44,755 nt of DNA, from the IMG/VR virus record IMGVR_UViG_3300044630_006279, positions 1 to 44,755 of that record, one strand, 5' to 3'. Of the stretch, positions 22,443-31,108 are shown piece after piece. Position 1 is the first letter of the stretch; every line of letters starts with the position of its first letter. This stretch comes from a virus. The translations under genes were made by a program, and so were the position numbers. The notes under the pieces were generated by a model. The model made no database searches and was not told the origin of the DNA. It saw only the letters and a program-made list of their open reading frames with translations.

Positions 22443-24191
22443 TCAAACCTTCATGAATTCCATAACTTCAAACGGGAAGACTTTCCCTCTTCTCATCTTA
22501 GTTGGAAACTCTCTCAGATCTCGCGCACCTCTAAAATGGCGGACATCATAAACATAGTCACCAACAGCAGTAGGGTCTGGCGTCAAAGACAAGCCAAACT
22601 CCGGCCAGCGTGACCAAACAGCAGAACCAAATGGGCGTAGATCACGGCTTGTCGTAGATGTGCCCAACGGAGCGTGATGTTCTAGCCAAAGAGCACAGTT
22701 GTAATAGTCCCTCAACATGTCAAAGTATTTAGCAATCTCAACCGTGATCGCTTCGGATGTCCTGCCACCGGGATCAATAAATGACTTGTAGATCGGACCG
22801 AGCAGAAGTAAATCAGGTCGTATTCTTTCCACAGTTTGCTCTATAAACGCTTTGTCGGCTGGTCGCATCAGGTCAACACCCGATGGTTTCATCAAGATGT
22901 GGCAATCAGGCTCACCATCCAAATATCCAAGATGTCTTGCCGCTCCATGGATGCTGGCTGATGTTCGCTTAATAATCTTTTCAGGGTTTTCCAAGTCAAT
23001 CGTTAAAGTTCTGATCGGCTTCATCCGAGACATGGTAAAAGGATGTATCCCATACGCACTACAGATAGCGATCTGTCTCGCAAGCATTGTTTTACCAACA
23101 CCTTCAGCGGCAACAACAATTACACGCTCTCCGCGTTCCAAAACATTTGGGATAACCCAATCATAAGAATCATCAACGTCTTCAAGGACGAGTTGCGCCC
23201 AATTGACAAGTCGCCCCTTGTCGCTTCTATCTTCCACGCCAAAAGAGTTAACAAGCATTGATGCTCTATTAATTCTTGTTGACTCACTCAAATCTTCATT
23301 TGCTAAAACTTTTACAAGTTGCTCGGTTAAAGATTCAATCGGCGAAGTTGCCTGAACTACTGCCTCAATTTCTTGTTCTTCATCATCGTGGACAGTTACT
23401 TCTCCCGACGGTTCTGTTCTATCCAACTCAAGCAAATCATTAAGAGACTTGCCAGCGTTAATCATGTCTGAAACATCTTTGAAACCATTAGGTGGGACGA
23501 ATGAACTGATAACACATCCATGCTTAGCGAGAACATCACCAACACTGATCGCGTGCTCCCTACCTACTTCATCATTGTCGGCAACAATAAAAACCGTTGC
23601 ACCCTCAAGCGCACGGGAATGAATGTCAAGCCATTTACCCGCACCGTTTGGTGGGGTTGTAGCAACCATGCCTTGAGCAAAAACTGCGTCAGCGTCTTTC
23701 TCACCCTCAACCAACCAAATTACTTCACCGTTGCGTTTTGCTTCAAGAACTTGTGGGAGACGATAAAGAATTTTCGGTGTGTTATCTAAAGAAAAAATCC
23801 ATTTGCCGTTCCCGCTTGGATCAGGTCGCCTCTGTCTAAAAGTTTTCTTACCGCTTTGATCAGTGAAACGCTGTTTCTGAAAAAGCAAAATTCCGTTTTC
23901 GTCACGGTAGTCGTATGTTGCAATAAGGGTGAGTTTTCGTTCCTCTTTTTGTGGTGGATACAAGTCCACAACTTTCAAACCAACAGACTGACAAATCTCC
24001 ACAACCGAGCAACCCTCGCCACGATGACAAGAAACCAAAACCTTGTCTTCTGCGCCGATACCTACCGAAAGAGAAGGATTCTCATCGTCATTGCGACATG
24101 GGCACCTTGCATCCCACCCATTGTTTGTTGGACGAACACCTTTCAAGCGAGACAAAAAATTATCTACATGCGGAAGGTGACTATTGCTCAT
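22443..24191 (-). CDS. Bifunctional primase-helicase (CHC2 zinc finger, Toprim, RepA/DnaB-like ATPase)
   Basis: 582 aa. Zinc-binding cysteines C30, C32, C55 and C61; Toprim motifs V-E-G-E-K-D (E162) and A-D-N-D-E-V-G (D205, D207); Walker A A-A-E-G-V-G-K-T (K367); Walker B-type R-P-D-L-L-L-L-G; and a late L-W-L-E-H-H-A-P motif of RepA-like ATPases. It makes primers and unwinds or moves along DNA at the phage fork. The first 11 bases overlap the end of whiB, and the next gene begins 1 base after its stop. There is no separate DNA polymerase in the window. Confidence 0.92.
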   Translation of the reverse strand: MSNSHLPHVDNFLSRLKGVRPTNNGWDARCPCRNDDENPSLSVGIGAEDKVLVSCHRGEGCSVVEICQSVGLKVVDLYPPQKEERKLTLIATYDYRDENGILLFQKQRFTDQSGKKTFRQRRPDPSGNGKWIFSLDNTPKILYRLPQVLEAKRNGEVIWLVEGEKDADAVFAQGMVATTPPNGAGKWLDIHSRALEGATVFIVADNDEVGREHAISVGDVLAKHGCVISSFVPPNGFKDVSDMINAGKSLNDLLELDRTEPSGEVTVHDDEEQEIEAVVQATSPIESLTEQLVKVLANEDLSESTRINRASMLVNSFGVEDRSDKGRLVNWAQLVLEDVDDSYDWVIPNVLERGERVIVVAAEGVGKTMLARQIAICSAYGIHPFTMSRMKPIRTLTIDLENPEKIIKRTSASIHGAARHLGYLDGEPDCHILMKPSGVDLMRPADKAFIEQTVERIRPDLLLLGPIYKSFIDPGGRTSEAITVEIAKYFDMLRDYYNCALWLEHHAPLGTSTTSRDLRPFGSAVWSRWPEFGLSLTPDPTAVGDYVYDVRHFRGARDLREFPTKMRRGKVFPFEVMEFMKV

Positions 24192-24552
24192 TTTTTATGG
24201 AACTCAAACTCTTTCTAACTTGGCTATTTATGAAACCACGCCTAGAAGAACGACGAATAGAGTCAGACGGTTGACGCTCTGGTGGCAGTTTTATACCTCT
24301 AACTCTTCTCAAAACTTCTCTTTCAACTTCAGTCTTCCCACCCCAAAACCCGAGCGGCTCATAATGCAAAGCATAATCCAAACATCCTTCTAGGACTTCG
24401 CATTCCGAACAAATCTGTATGGCATTAGCGGCATTTTCTCTACCAAGACGATCAGTCGGCGAGTGGTTGGGATAAAACATGACAATGTTTTTACCCCTGC
24501 AATTTGCTTTTTCCGTATCAAAAAAATTTTCTATATTGCTTGCATCAATCAT
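24181..24552 (-). CDS. WhiB-family iron-sulfur transcription regulator
   Basis: 123 aa. Four-Cys pattern: A-N-C near 18, then C-S-E-C-E-V-L-E-G-C, followed by the WhiB turn G-F-W-G-G-K-T and a basic C-terminus (R-R-V-R-G-I-K ... R-R-S-S-R-R-G). It binds a 4Fe-4S cluster and usually works with the main sigma factor of actinobacteria. GAGGGG 5-6 bases before ATG 24552. The clearest host-taxon marker in the window. Mycobacteriophage TM4 WhiB is a known phage example. It could direct the atypical promoters found at 31973-35746 (inference). Confidence 0.92.
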   Translation of the reverse strand: MIDASNIENFFDTEKANCRGKNIVMFYPNHSPTDRLGRENAANAIQICSECEVLEGCLDYALHYEPLGFWGGKTEVEREVLRRVRGIKLPPERQPSDSIRRSSRRGFINSQVRKSLSSIKNEQ

Positions 24553-24611
24553 GTTGCCCCTCGCAAACTATGTATAACCTGCATTAGGATACAAGCAAAA
24601 CCAGCCGTCGG

Positions 24612-25091
24612 TTAGGTATTCCTACTCTTATCGGCAATTTTTTTTGCTGTCTCAAAATCAAGAAAAACTGTCACATAACTGACACGAAGAATGTTCTCTT
24701 CGTCAACTATGGAAACTACCTCAACACTTTCCTGTGCACATCCTACGGCGCTTGCCACCCCTGCCCTAAGTTTTGCAACATCAACTTCCTCCGATGTAGT
24801 CTCATCATAAAAGTCCCAGACCTCTTCAAGGGTCGGTGGCTGAACTATAGTCAGCGCTTTAAGTTCCCTGCCTTTTTCTTCACCGATCACGCACCAAGTA
24901 CAAGCAATCTTCGGCGCTGATGATGCCCTTTTTCGGACTTCAATATGACCACATTCAAGTTTGTGATAATAGGAAACTTCACCCCATGCGCCTTGTTTGT
25001 CAATAGAAACAATCAGTTTCTGTGGGGCAGATTTTTTGTTAATCACAAAATAACTTGAAACATTTAGGCTATACCGAGTTTTTTCATCCAA
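24612..25091 (-). CDS. Zn-motif hypothetical protein (about 159 aa)
   Basis: Mid-protein motif L-E-C-G-H-I-E-V-R-K-R ... I-A-C-T-W-C suggests a zinc-bound C-H-C-C site, as in many small actinophage proteins. The C-terminal half is alpha/beta and acidic. The only upstream start is TTG 25091, overlapping the glycosyltransferase; GTG 25046 is the non-overlapping choice. Neither has a ribosome site. Function unknown. Confidence 0.55.
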   Translation of the reverse strand: MDEKTRYSLNVSSYFVINKKSAPQKLIVSIDKQGAWGEVSYYHKLECGHIEVRKRASSAPKIACTWCVIGEEKGRELKALTIVQPPTLEEVWDFYDETTSEEVDVAKLRAGVASAVGCAQESVEVVSIVDEENILRVSYVTVFLDFETAKKIADKSRNT

Positions 25092-26056
25092 TCGGCATAT
25101 GACTGTTCATCTTTTGCTCCATAAAAACCAAGTTCCCTACCTGAAAGTATTTCAATAACTGGGTTGTCGGGATCGCTATGTGTTGGAAAACTCGCTGACA
25201 CAGATCCCGATTCATATCTAACCGTAAACCCCCTATATGATTTCCAAAAATTTCGCCAGTCATCAATACCAACCGTTTCTAGATATTCCTCTGTTTTACC
25301 CGCAGTGAACTGTGTGTTCACATCTATTGCATAAAGCCTATAACCACGAGTCCATGCACGCATAGCGAAGGTATGTTCTTCTCCCCAAAAAAATACTCTT
25401 GGATCAGGACTGCAATCAGTCAAAAATTGACTTGCGCCAAAATGGAATGCTCCAGAAACACCATGAATTTCCTTGTAGCCATTCGCCAACGAGATATCAT
25501 CCCATTCATAATTATTATTCGGATGATGCTCAATATTTAGGGCGTATTCTTTTAACTGCCTTAAGTTACCATTCATAAATTCACTTGTATTTGGTGGCTG
25601 TCCTTCATGAAACCATTCATCTTTATCTTCATGTTTTATAAAACCTGCAAGATTCATGTCTTGTTTATAAAATCCACCAGTTAACTGAGTTATTACAATT
25701 TTTGAACTACCTGTGTCCGTCTCTATTTTACTAAAATAACGAACCAAAGTTGAATCCCAGTTTTTTTTCATTCTTGTATGCGCGTCTATCCGCATAAAGA
25801 ACTCTTCATCCATCAGTAACTTTGACGCAGAAAAATAAGCAAAACCAAGACCGAGTGGGCGAGGAGAACGTACATCCACACACCGAACACGGTCACCGTA
25901 CTCCTCAAAGGTCTCAAAATCCTTGTTATCCGTGCGCTGATTGCAAATGCCGACATAAATGCGTTCAGGATGTTTCGCATTTTCAAAAATGCTGTTCACC
26001 GTGTTACGCAAATCTTCTTCCTGAAAAGATGGAATTACCACAAAAATTCTACGCAT
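25064..26056 (-). CDS. GlcNAc-type glycosyltransferase (PF11397-like)
   Basis: 330 aa from ATG 26056, where the family N-terminus M-R-R-I-F-V-V-I-P-S-F starts; the frame runs much further upstream but that part lies opposite another gene. Motifs: Y-V-G-I-C-N-Q, M-R-I-D-A-H-T-R-M-K-K-N-W-D (the DxH metal site), F-F-W-G-E-E-H-T-F-A-M-R-A-W. This is the eukaryote-like GlcNAc transferase family, which adds sugar to protein. A second member is at 34681. Target could be virion protein, host surface or modified DNA. Transcribed divergently from the resolvase with only 23 bases between. Confidence 0.85.
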   Translation of the reverse strand: MRRIFVVIPSFQEEDLRNTVNSIFENAKHPERIYVGICNQRTDNKDFETFEEYGDRVRCVDVRSPRPLGLGFAYFSASKLLMDEEFFMRIDAHTRMKKNWDSTLVRYFSKIETDTGSSKIVITQLTGGFYKQDMNLAGFIKHEDKDEWFHEGQPPNTSEFMNGNLRQLKEYALNIEHHPNNNYEWDDISLANGYKEIHGVSGAFHFGASQFLTDCSPDPRVFFWGEEHTFAMRAWTRGYRLYAIDVNTQFTAGKTEEYLETVGIDDWRNFWKSYRGFTVRYESGSVSASFPTHSDPDNPVIEILSGRELGFYGAKDEQSYADWMKKLGIA

Positions 26057-26059
26057 TGG

Positions 26060-26067
26060 ACTATAGT
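26060..26067. promoter_or_regulatory. Palindromic -10-like box between divergent genes
   Basis: ACTATAGT reads TATAGT on both strands. Distances to the start codons (12 bases to GTG 26080; 3 bases to ATG 26056, or 6 using TACTAT) fit short-leader or leaderless transcripts. No -35 is evident. Confidence 0.3.
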
Positions 26068-26079
26068 AATCTAAAAAAT

Positions 26080-26607
26080 GTGACAAAAATAATGGGCTTA
26101 GACCTTTCCCTGACAAGCACAGGTGTGAGCATTGGCGGACTGACAACAAGTATCCGATCCAAAAACAAAGGGTCAGAACGACTCCTAGAGATAAAGAACG
26201 AAATCTTGGCGCTAGCCCAAGAGGCTGGTGTCCAAATAGTGGCGGTAGAGGGCTACTCATATGCCTCACGACATTCACAAGCCCACTCAATCGGAGAACT
26301 AGGAGGCGTTGTACGAGTCGCGTTACGCGAACTAGGCGTGCCAGTAGTGGTCATACCCCCAACCTGTAGAGCCAAATTTGCTACAGGAAAAGGAAACTCA
26401 GGTAAATCAGAAGTAATGTCAGCAATCTCCGCGAAAACGGGGATAATCTGGTCAGGTGGAGACGGCAACGACAGATGTGACGCTTGGATCCTTGAACAAA
26501 TGACACTGACATACTTGGGACTATCCCAATACGAGTGGAATGCAGATCAAGTTTTAGCGTTAAAGAAATGCGATTTCACGGCGATAACAGGAGAACAACA
26601 TGGGTAG
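26080..26607 (+). CDS. RuvC-like Holliday junction resolvase
   Basis: 175 aa from GTG 26080 (ATG 26092 is possible). Metal-binding acids: D in M-G-L-D-L-S-L-T, E in V-A-V-E-G-Y, and D-D pair in G-N-D-R-C-D-A. K-F-A-T-G-K-G-N-S-G-K matches phage RuvC-type resolvases of actinobacteria. It cuts branched DNA during recombination or before packaging. The frame is open far upstream, but that stretch is antisense to the glycosyltransferase. Confidence 0.85.
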   Translation: MTKIMGLDLSLTSTGVSIGGLTTSIRSKNKGSERLLEIKNEILALAQEAGVQIVAVEGYSYASRHSQAHSIGELGGVVRVALRELGVPVVVIPPTCRAKFATGKGNSGKSEVMSAISAKTGIIWSGGDGNDRCDAWILEQMTLTYLGLSQYEWNADQVLALKKCDFTAITGEQHG

Positions 26608-26944
26608 GTCACAGCCAATATCTCAAGTAGAAATTGAATCAGAGATTATGCGCCTGCTTGGGATCCTTGAAGAAGAAACAGAAGCCTTTGAAACCCTTGC
26701 TGTTGACGCCGCAAAAAAAGATGCGCTCATGAAAGGCAATTGGGCTAAAGAATATCTAGCGGCAAAAGGAAGCATCAAAGAGCGTGAAGCGTGGGCTGAC
26801 TATAAACTTTCTGACGAAGCATATTCGTATAAGATTAGTGAAGCGTTGGTTAAATCTAAACGAGAAAAATTGCTAACCGTGCGAACATCTTTGGACGCAC
26901 TTAGAACATTGAATGCCAATGTTCGCATACAAACAGGAGGATAA
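26600..26944 (+). CDS. Helical hypothetical protein (114 aa)
   Basis: Overlaps the resolvase gene by 8 bases. All-helical and charged: I-M-R-L-L-G-I-L-E-E-E-T-E-A-F, W-A-K-E-Y-L-A-A-K, A-D-Y-K-L-S-D-E-A-Y. Similar short helical proteins sit near recombination genes in many phages, but no activity is known. Its stop abuts the next gene, whose AGGAGG lies in its last codons. Confidence 0.65.
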   Translation: MGRSQPISQVEIESEIMRLLGILEEETEAFETLAVDAAKKDALMKGNWAKEYLAAKGSIKEREAWADYKLSDEAYSYKISEALVKSKREKLLTVRTSLDALRTLNANVRIQTGG

Positions 26945-27766
26945 ATGAGCGAATACCCAAAAAGAGTCTTGTCATTAGGCGCTGGAGTTCAATCCACGGC
27001 ACTTCTCCTGATGATGATCCATGGAGAAATACCAAAAGCAGATGCGGTTATCTTCTCCGACACTGGGTGGGAACCCGCTGCTGTTTATAAACATCTTGAA
27101 AAACTTGAAGTTCTAATGGCGGAACATGAAATGCCATTCCATAAAGTTTCTTTCGGCAACATCAAGCAAGACTTTCTTGATTCGGAAACCAAATTCGCCA
27201 CAATGCCTCTATACACGCTAAACAAAGACGGTAAAAAGTCAATGCTTATGAGGCAATGCACAAACGACTACAAAATTAAACCCTTGAATAAAATACAGCG
27301 AGAACTTGCTGGTCTAAAAAAGGGTCAAAGGTGCAAAGAACACAGGATCACCACGGTCATCGGCATCAGTTTGGATGAAAGCCAACGGATGCGAACACCA
27401 GCATTCAGTTGGATGCAAAATGAATATCCACTAGTTGACATGGGTATTACTCGCCAAGACTGCATTGACTGGTGTGAAAAACACGGGTACGACCGTCCCC
27501 CACGATCAGCCTGTATCGGTTGCCCATTTAAGAGAAATGATGAATGGCGCGAACTTAAAAATAATCCAGAAGAATGGCAAGATGCCGTTGACTTTGATCA
27601 TGCGCTAAGACAGAAGGCTCGCCTGAAAGAGCGTTTCGGTTGGGCTGGATTGCATTCAAGCATGAAACCGCTTGATGAGGTAGATCTGCGCACAGAACAA
27701 GAAAAAGGTGTGCTTGGATTATTTGACGGTTTCAACCAAGAGTGTGAAGGAATGTGCGGTGTCTAA
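26945..27766 (+). CDS. PP-loop ATPase, PAPS-reductase/sulfurtransferase-like
   Basis: 273 aa, AGGAGG 4 bases upstream. PP-loop L-S-L-G-A-G-V-Q-S-T-A-L near residue 10-21; F-S-D-T-G-W-E-P; R-Q-C-T-N-D-Y-K; C-I-G-C-P-F-K with two cysteines, and E-C-E-G-M-C at the end. The family activates a substrate with ATP, often for sulfur transfer. Phage copies are common beside ParB-like genes, as here (TAATG overlap). A DNA or tRNA thiolation role is possible but unproven; true PAPS reduction is less likely. Confidence 0.85.
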   Translation: MSEYPKRVLSLGAGVQSTALLLMMIHGEIPKADAVIFSDTGWEPAAVYKHLEKLEVLMAEHEMPFHKVSFGNIKQDFLDSETKFATMPLYTLNKDGKKSMLMRQCTNDYKIKPLNKIQRELAGLKKGQRCKEHRITTVIGISLDESQRMRTPAFSWMQNEYPLVDMGITRQDCIDWCEKHGYDRPPRSACIGCPFKRNDEWRELKNNPEEWQDAVDFDHALRQKARLKERFGWAGLHSSMKPLDEVDLRTEQEKGVLGLFDGFNQECEGMCGV

Positions 27767-28539
27767 TGTCAGGTATTCATAAAAGCATAGAACATCTAGC
27801 CACACCGCTAGAAAAACTTGTACACCTTGAAAATAATCCACGCAAAGGAAACATTGATGCAATCGTTGCGTCATACCGTGAATTTGGTCAAGTAAAACCG
27901 ATCGTGATCAAAGACAACGCTGATGGAACATCAACGATCATTGCAGGAAACCACCAATACGAAGCGGCTAAAAAACTTGGTTGGGAAAAAATTGCATGCG
28001 TGAAATTTGAAGGCGACATCTCTAGTGCGATCGCATACGCTCTTGCGGATAACCGAACCAACGAACTAGGAACAACAGATAGCGACATGCTATTTGAACT
28101 CTTGGAAGAAGTAGGCGAAGAATACGACGACCTCATTGATGCTTTGGGTTGGGATGAAATAGAACTCGCAGGAATGGAAGGCGACTACCTCCATGAAGAC
28201 AATGCACCGTATGTTGCGCCCGTTATTCAGCCAATATTCCCGCTCTTATCAGATGAGCCAGATAATCCGACAGCCGTATCAACAATTATGGATAATGGTG
28301 AAACGAAACTCACCGCACCACAAGGCACAGACACACATCAAGCGGTCACGCAAGGCGCACCATCAGTAGTTTCCAACGGAAGCAAGACAATCGTTCAATA
28401 TACGCTCGTATTTGACTCAGCGGATCAGCAACGCAAATGGTATGACTTTATTCGCTGGCTGAAGTCCGACCCCGGCACAGACGGCGAGACAACAGCCGAA
28501 CGAGTATTAAATTTTGTTGACGCACACGCCAACTATTAG
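27766..28539 (+). CDS. ParB/sulfiredoxin-like domain protein
   Basis: 257 aa from ATG 27766 (TAATG). Residues 15-100 carry E-N-N-P-R-K-G, F-G-Q-V-K-P-I-V-I, I-I-A-G-N-H-Q-Y-E-A-A-K-K-L-G and A-D-N-R-T-N-E-L-G, the ParB-N fold and G-x-x-R/Q-x-x-A signature (with N-H-Q-Y in place of G-H-R-R). The C-terminal half is linker plus a small alpha/beta region ending D-Q-Q-R-K-W-Y-D-F-I. Phage members can be nucleases or partners of DNA methylases. Its stop overlaps the converging oxygenase stop by 4 bases. Confidence 0.8.
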   Translation: MSGIHKSIEHLATPLEKLVHLENNPRKGNIDAIVASYREFGQVKPIVIKDNADGTSTIIAGNHQYEAAKKLGWEKIACVKFEGDISSAIAYALADNRTNELGTTDSDMLFELLEEVGEEYDDLIDALGWDEIELAGMEGDYLHEDNAPYVAPVIQPIFPLLSDEPDNPTAVSTIMDNGETKLTAPQGTDTHQAVTQGAPSVVSNGSKTIVQYTLVFDSADQQRKWYDFIRWLKSDPGTDGETTAERVLNFVDAHANY

Positions 28540-29498
28540 TCAAATATATCAATTTCCCGAGCAACCACTTTTTCGTCAGAGGCAAACTTCTCGTAGAGTT
28601 TCTTGACAATAGGGTGTACTAGCACCTCTTTTTTGGAATAATCAATCATGAGTTGATTAAACAAACTGTCATAAAAACTATCTGGTCCGCGTGGACTGTG
28701 ACCACGCGGATAAGCACCCTCCAATGAGAGCATCTCTTCCGTTGGCACATGTTTGTACATCAAGTAGTTGCGCGAAAAATATTTTCTTTTTTTTGTTACT
28801 GCATTCGCACAATGAAAGAAACAGTCTCCATCAACTGGGAAGTATGGTGATCCTGAAGGGAATACGATAACCTCTCCAGCGTTTGGCTTATAAGAAAGCA
28901 AACCCGCCGAACTATAAAAAACAATTTCCCCGCCCTCGTAGTCATCGTTCCAGTAGATATTGCATGTGAGCAAAAAATTGTCTTCCATACGGCACATCTT
29001 TTTTATTTCAAAATCTGTGTGATAATTCATCGCTAGCGGTTTATGATTTCCGAGCCACTGTGCATCATCCTCAATCCGCCTTTGATCCATTTCAAAACCC
29101 GGTTCATATTCGGCAAAGTTCACCGATGGCTGAATGTAGAAATCCGCACTGTTGGTTTCGTTAATACCGTAAATTTCGCAATAATTTTGTATAACTAATT
29201 TTCTTGCATTTTTTATTCTGTCGGCAAGATTTTTTTGATTCACATAATTAAAATCTTTATTTTTTTCAAGTTCAATCATTTCTTTTGGGGTTGCGTTTTC
29301 CTGCCCATCGCAATCGGTTAGACGACCGAATGTGTACCAATCTCTGTAAGGTTTAAAATAGGAAGTGGCGTCAGGGTTCTTGGTGGTAGTTTTTTCATGC
29401 TCGTAGATGACCTCAAGAACCTCTTTAATGTCAGGAAAAATGTTTGTATAAACACGAATATTGGGTGCAATTTCGTGAGATTTAATGAGATTCTCCAT
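28536..29498 (-). CDS. 2OG-Fe(II) oxygenase, prolyl-hydroxylase-like (320 aa)
   Basis: Iron site N-Y-H-T-D (H160, D162), N-D-D-Y-E-G-G-E, F-F-H-C distal His (H229) with R238/R243 for 2-oxoglutarate. P-S-G-S-P-Y-F-P-V-D-G is a typical pre-His loop. It is the third oxygenase of the window. ATG 29498 lies 6 bases after TACTGT, which could be a -10 for a leaderless mRNA. It lies between the ParB-like gene and two dehydrogenases on the opposite strand. Target unknown. Confidence 0.85.
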   Translation of the reverse strand: MENLIKSHEIAPNIRVYTNIFPDIKEVLEVIYEHEKTTTKNPDATSYFKPYRDWYTFGRLTDCDGQENATPKEMIELEKNKDFNYVNQKNLADRIKNARKLVIQNYCEIYGINETNSADFYIQPSVNFAEYEPGFEMDQRRIEDDAQWLGNHKPLAMNYHTDFEIKKMCRMEDNFLLTCNIYWNDDYEGGEIVFYSSAGLLSYKPNAGEVIVFPSGSPYFPVDGDCFFHCANAVTKKRKYFSRNYLMYKHVPTEEMLSLEGAYPRGHSPRGPDSFYDSLFNQLMIDYSKKEVLVHPIVKKLYEKFASDEKVVAREIDIFD

Positions 29499-29573
29499 AG
29501 TGTTACAGTATCACCAACCAAATCGCCAACTAACAATAAAGTAGCATTCAAGAACACATAAACAGGAGAAAAC

Positions 29574-30329
29574 ATGAACTCGCTATTTTCGCTAGATAAC
29601 CGAATTGCCCTAATCACAGGCGGATCTGAGGGAATTGGCTCAATGATCGCAGAAGGATTGACAGAACAAGGCGCATCCCGTGTTTACGTTTGTGACAAAG
29701 AGTTGCCAGAAAATGCGCCCGAAAATGAAAAAATAATTTACATACAATCAGACATAACTACCGAAGAAGGGCGAGAGAAACTTTTTTGTGAAATTAGCGC
29801 TCTAGAGCCATATGTGAACATTCTGATCAATAGTTCATTGGCAAACACGGATGACTGGGAAGAAACGGTCAAATACAACATGGAAGCACCTGTGAAACTC
29901 ACACAAAAATTCTTTCCCCTTCTCAAAGCATCCACCAACCCAGAAGAAGGAACAAGCATTTCAACAGAGCAAGTTCTCGGAAAAGTAATCAACCTCACAA
30001 CCGTTGATGGTGTGAACCCACCACAAGTTCCAAACTTTGCTTTCAGTTCAACAAATGCGGGGATGATTCACGCATCAAAATCATTCGCCGTTCAATACAT
30101 CCGACACAAAATCGTTGTCTCATCAATAACTATCGGTTTGTTCAATACGACACCAGACCAAGTTACAGAATCAAACCGTCTATCAGTCACACAGGGGATC
30201 CCAGCGAAACGACTTGGGCACAAAGATGACATCGTTGCCGCAATCACATACCTTGCATCACGCGCAGGCGACTACTGCGTAGGCACACACATCGTCGTGG
30301 ACGGCGGTGTGGCGGTACTGAAGGGATGA
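29574..30329 (+). CDS. Short-chain dehydrogenase-like protein, catalytically degenerate (SDR-A)
   Basis: 251 aa, AGGAG upstream of ATG. NAD(P) loop T-G-G-S-E-G-I-G is intact (15-22), and the C-terminal V-V-D-G-G is SDR-like. The catalytic set is not: the Tyr-x3-Lys position reads F157-S-S-T-N161, N-N-A-G is replaced by N-S-S-L, and the Ser position is Thr142/143. So cofactor binding may remain without normal redox chemistry. It overlaps the intact SDR by ATGA, suggesting a subunit pair. The paralogues share N-termini (M-N-x-L-F-S-L). Confidence 0.8.
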   Translation: MNSLFSLDNRIALITGGSEGIGSMIAEGLTEQGASRVYVCDKELPENAPENEKIIYIQSDITTEEGREKLFCEISALEPYVNILINSSLANTDDWEETVKYNMEAPVKLTQKFFPLLKASTNPEEGTSISTEQVLGKVINLTTVDGVNPPQVPNFAFSSTNAGMIHASKSFAVQYIRHKIVVSSITIGLFNTTPDQVTESNRLSVTQGIPAKRLGHKDDIVAAITYLASRAGDYCVGTHIVVDGGVAVLKG

Positions 30330-31102
30330 ACAACCTTTTCTCCCTAAAAGACCGTGTAGCAGCAGTGACAGGTGGATCACGCGGCATAGGAGAAATGATC
30401 ACAAAAGGGCTACTCCAAAATGGGTGCTCCCGCGTATACATAGTTTCACGCACAGCAGAACAGTCATACGAAACTTCGGAAAACCTAAAAGAATACGGAG
30501 AATGCATCCCATGCGTTGCGGATGTATCCACAAGAGAAGGAATAGACAGATTCTTCTTGGACATATCCAAAAACGAAAAGTCATTAGATATTCTTGTAAA
30601 TAACGCTGGCGCATACTGCTCTGCACCATTCAGCGAATATGGGGAAGAATGTTGGGATTACACCGTGAATATCAACATGAGAACACCATTCTTTCTCACA
30701 CAAAAACTAGCCCCACTACTGATCAACGCGCACAAAACAAAAGGTCATCTAGCCAAAGTAATCAACATTGCATCAATATGTGGCATGTCAATAGACGGCA
30801 ATGAAGCATTCGCCTACACAGCAAGTAAGGCTGGATTAATTCACCTCACAAAAAGCCTCGGAACAAAACTAATAAAAGAAGGCATAGCAGTAACCGCAAT
30901 CGCACCCGGCGCATTCCCTTCAGACATGCATCCAGCCGCACGAGATGCACAAGAAATAGTCATCCCACAAATACCTGCGAATCGTGTTGGTCACGAAAAT
31001 GACATAATTGGAGCAACGGTATATCTAGCATCAAACGCAGGTGACTATGTGGTTGGCTCAACGATCGTCGTAGACGGTGGGAGTGTATGGCTAAACAGTT
31101 GA
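30326..31102 (+). CDS. Short-chain dehydrogenase/reductase (SDR-B)
   Basis: 258 aa, ATGA overlap with SDR-A. Complete classical set: T-G-G-S-R-G-I-G (15-22), N-N-A-G (92-95), S150, Y164-x3-K168, and C-terminal V-V-D-G-G. Oxidises or reduces a hydroxyl/keto group with NAD(P)(H). FabG-like by pattern, but nearby sugar-type enzymes suggest a carbohydrate or special metabolite. Likely forms a mixed dimer or tetramer with SDR-A. Confidence 0.88.
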   Translation: MNNLFSLKDRVAAVTGGSRGIGEMITKGLLQNGCSRVYIVSRTAEQSYETSENLKEYGECIPCVADVSTREGIDRFFLDISKNEKSLDILVNNAGAYCSAPFSEYGEECWDYTVNINMRTPFFLTQKLAPLLINAHKTKGHLAKVINIASICGMSIDGNEAFAYTASKAGLIHLTKSLGTKLIKEGIAVTAIAPGAFPSDMHPAARDAQEIVIPQIPANRVGHENDIIGATVYLASNAGDYVVGSTIVVDGGSVWLNS

Positions 31103-31108
31103 AATCGG

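Noticed and set aside
25822-26079. N-terminal extension of the resolvase (Cys-rich reading)
   Set aside because: This stretch is antisense to the well-supported glycosyltransferase; the RuvC fold begins at 26080-26092.
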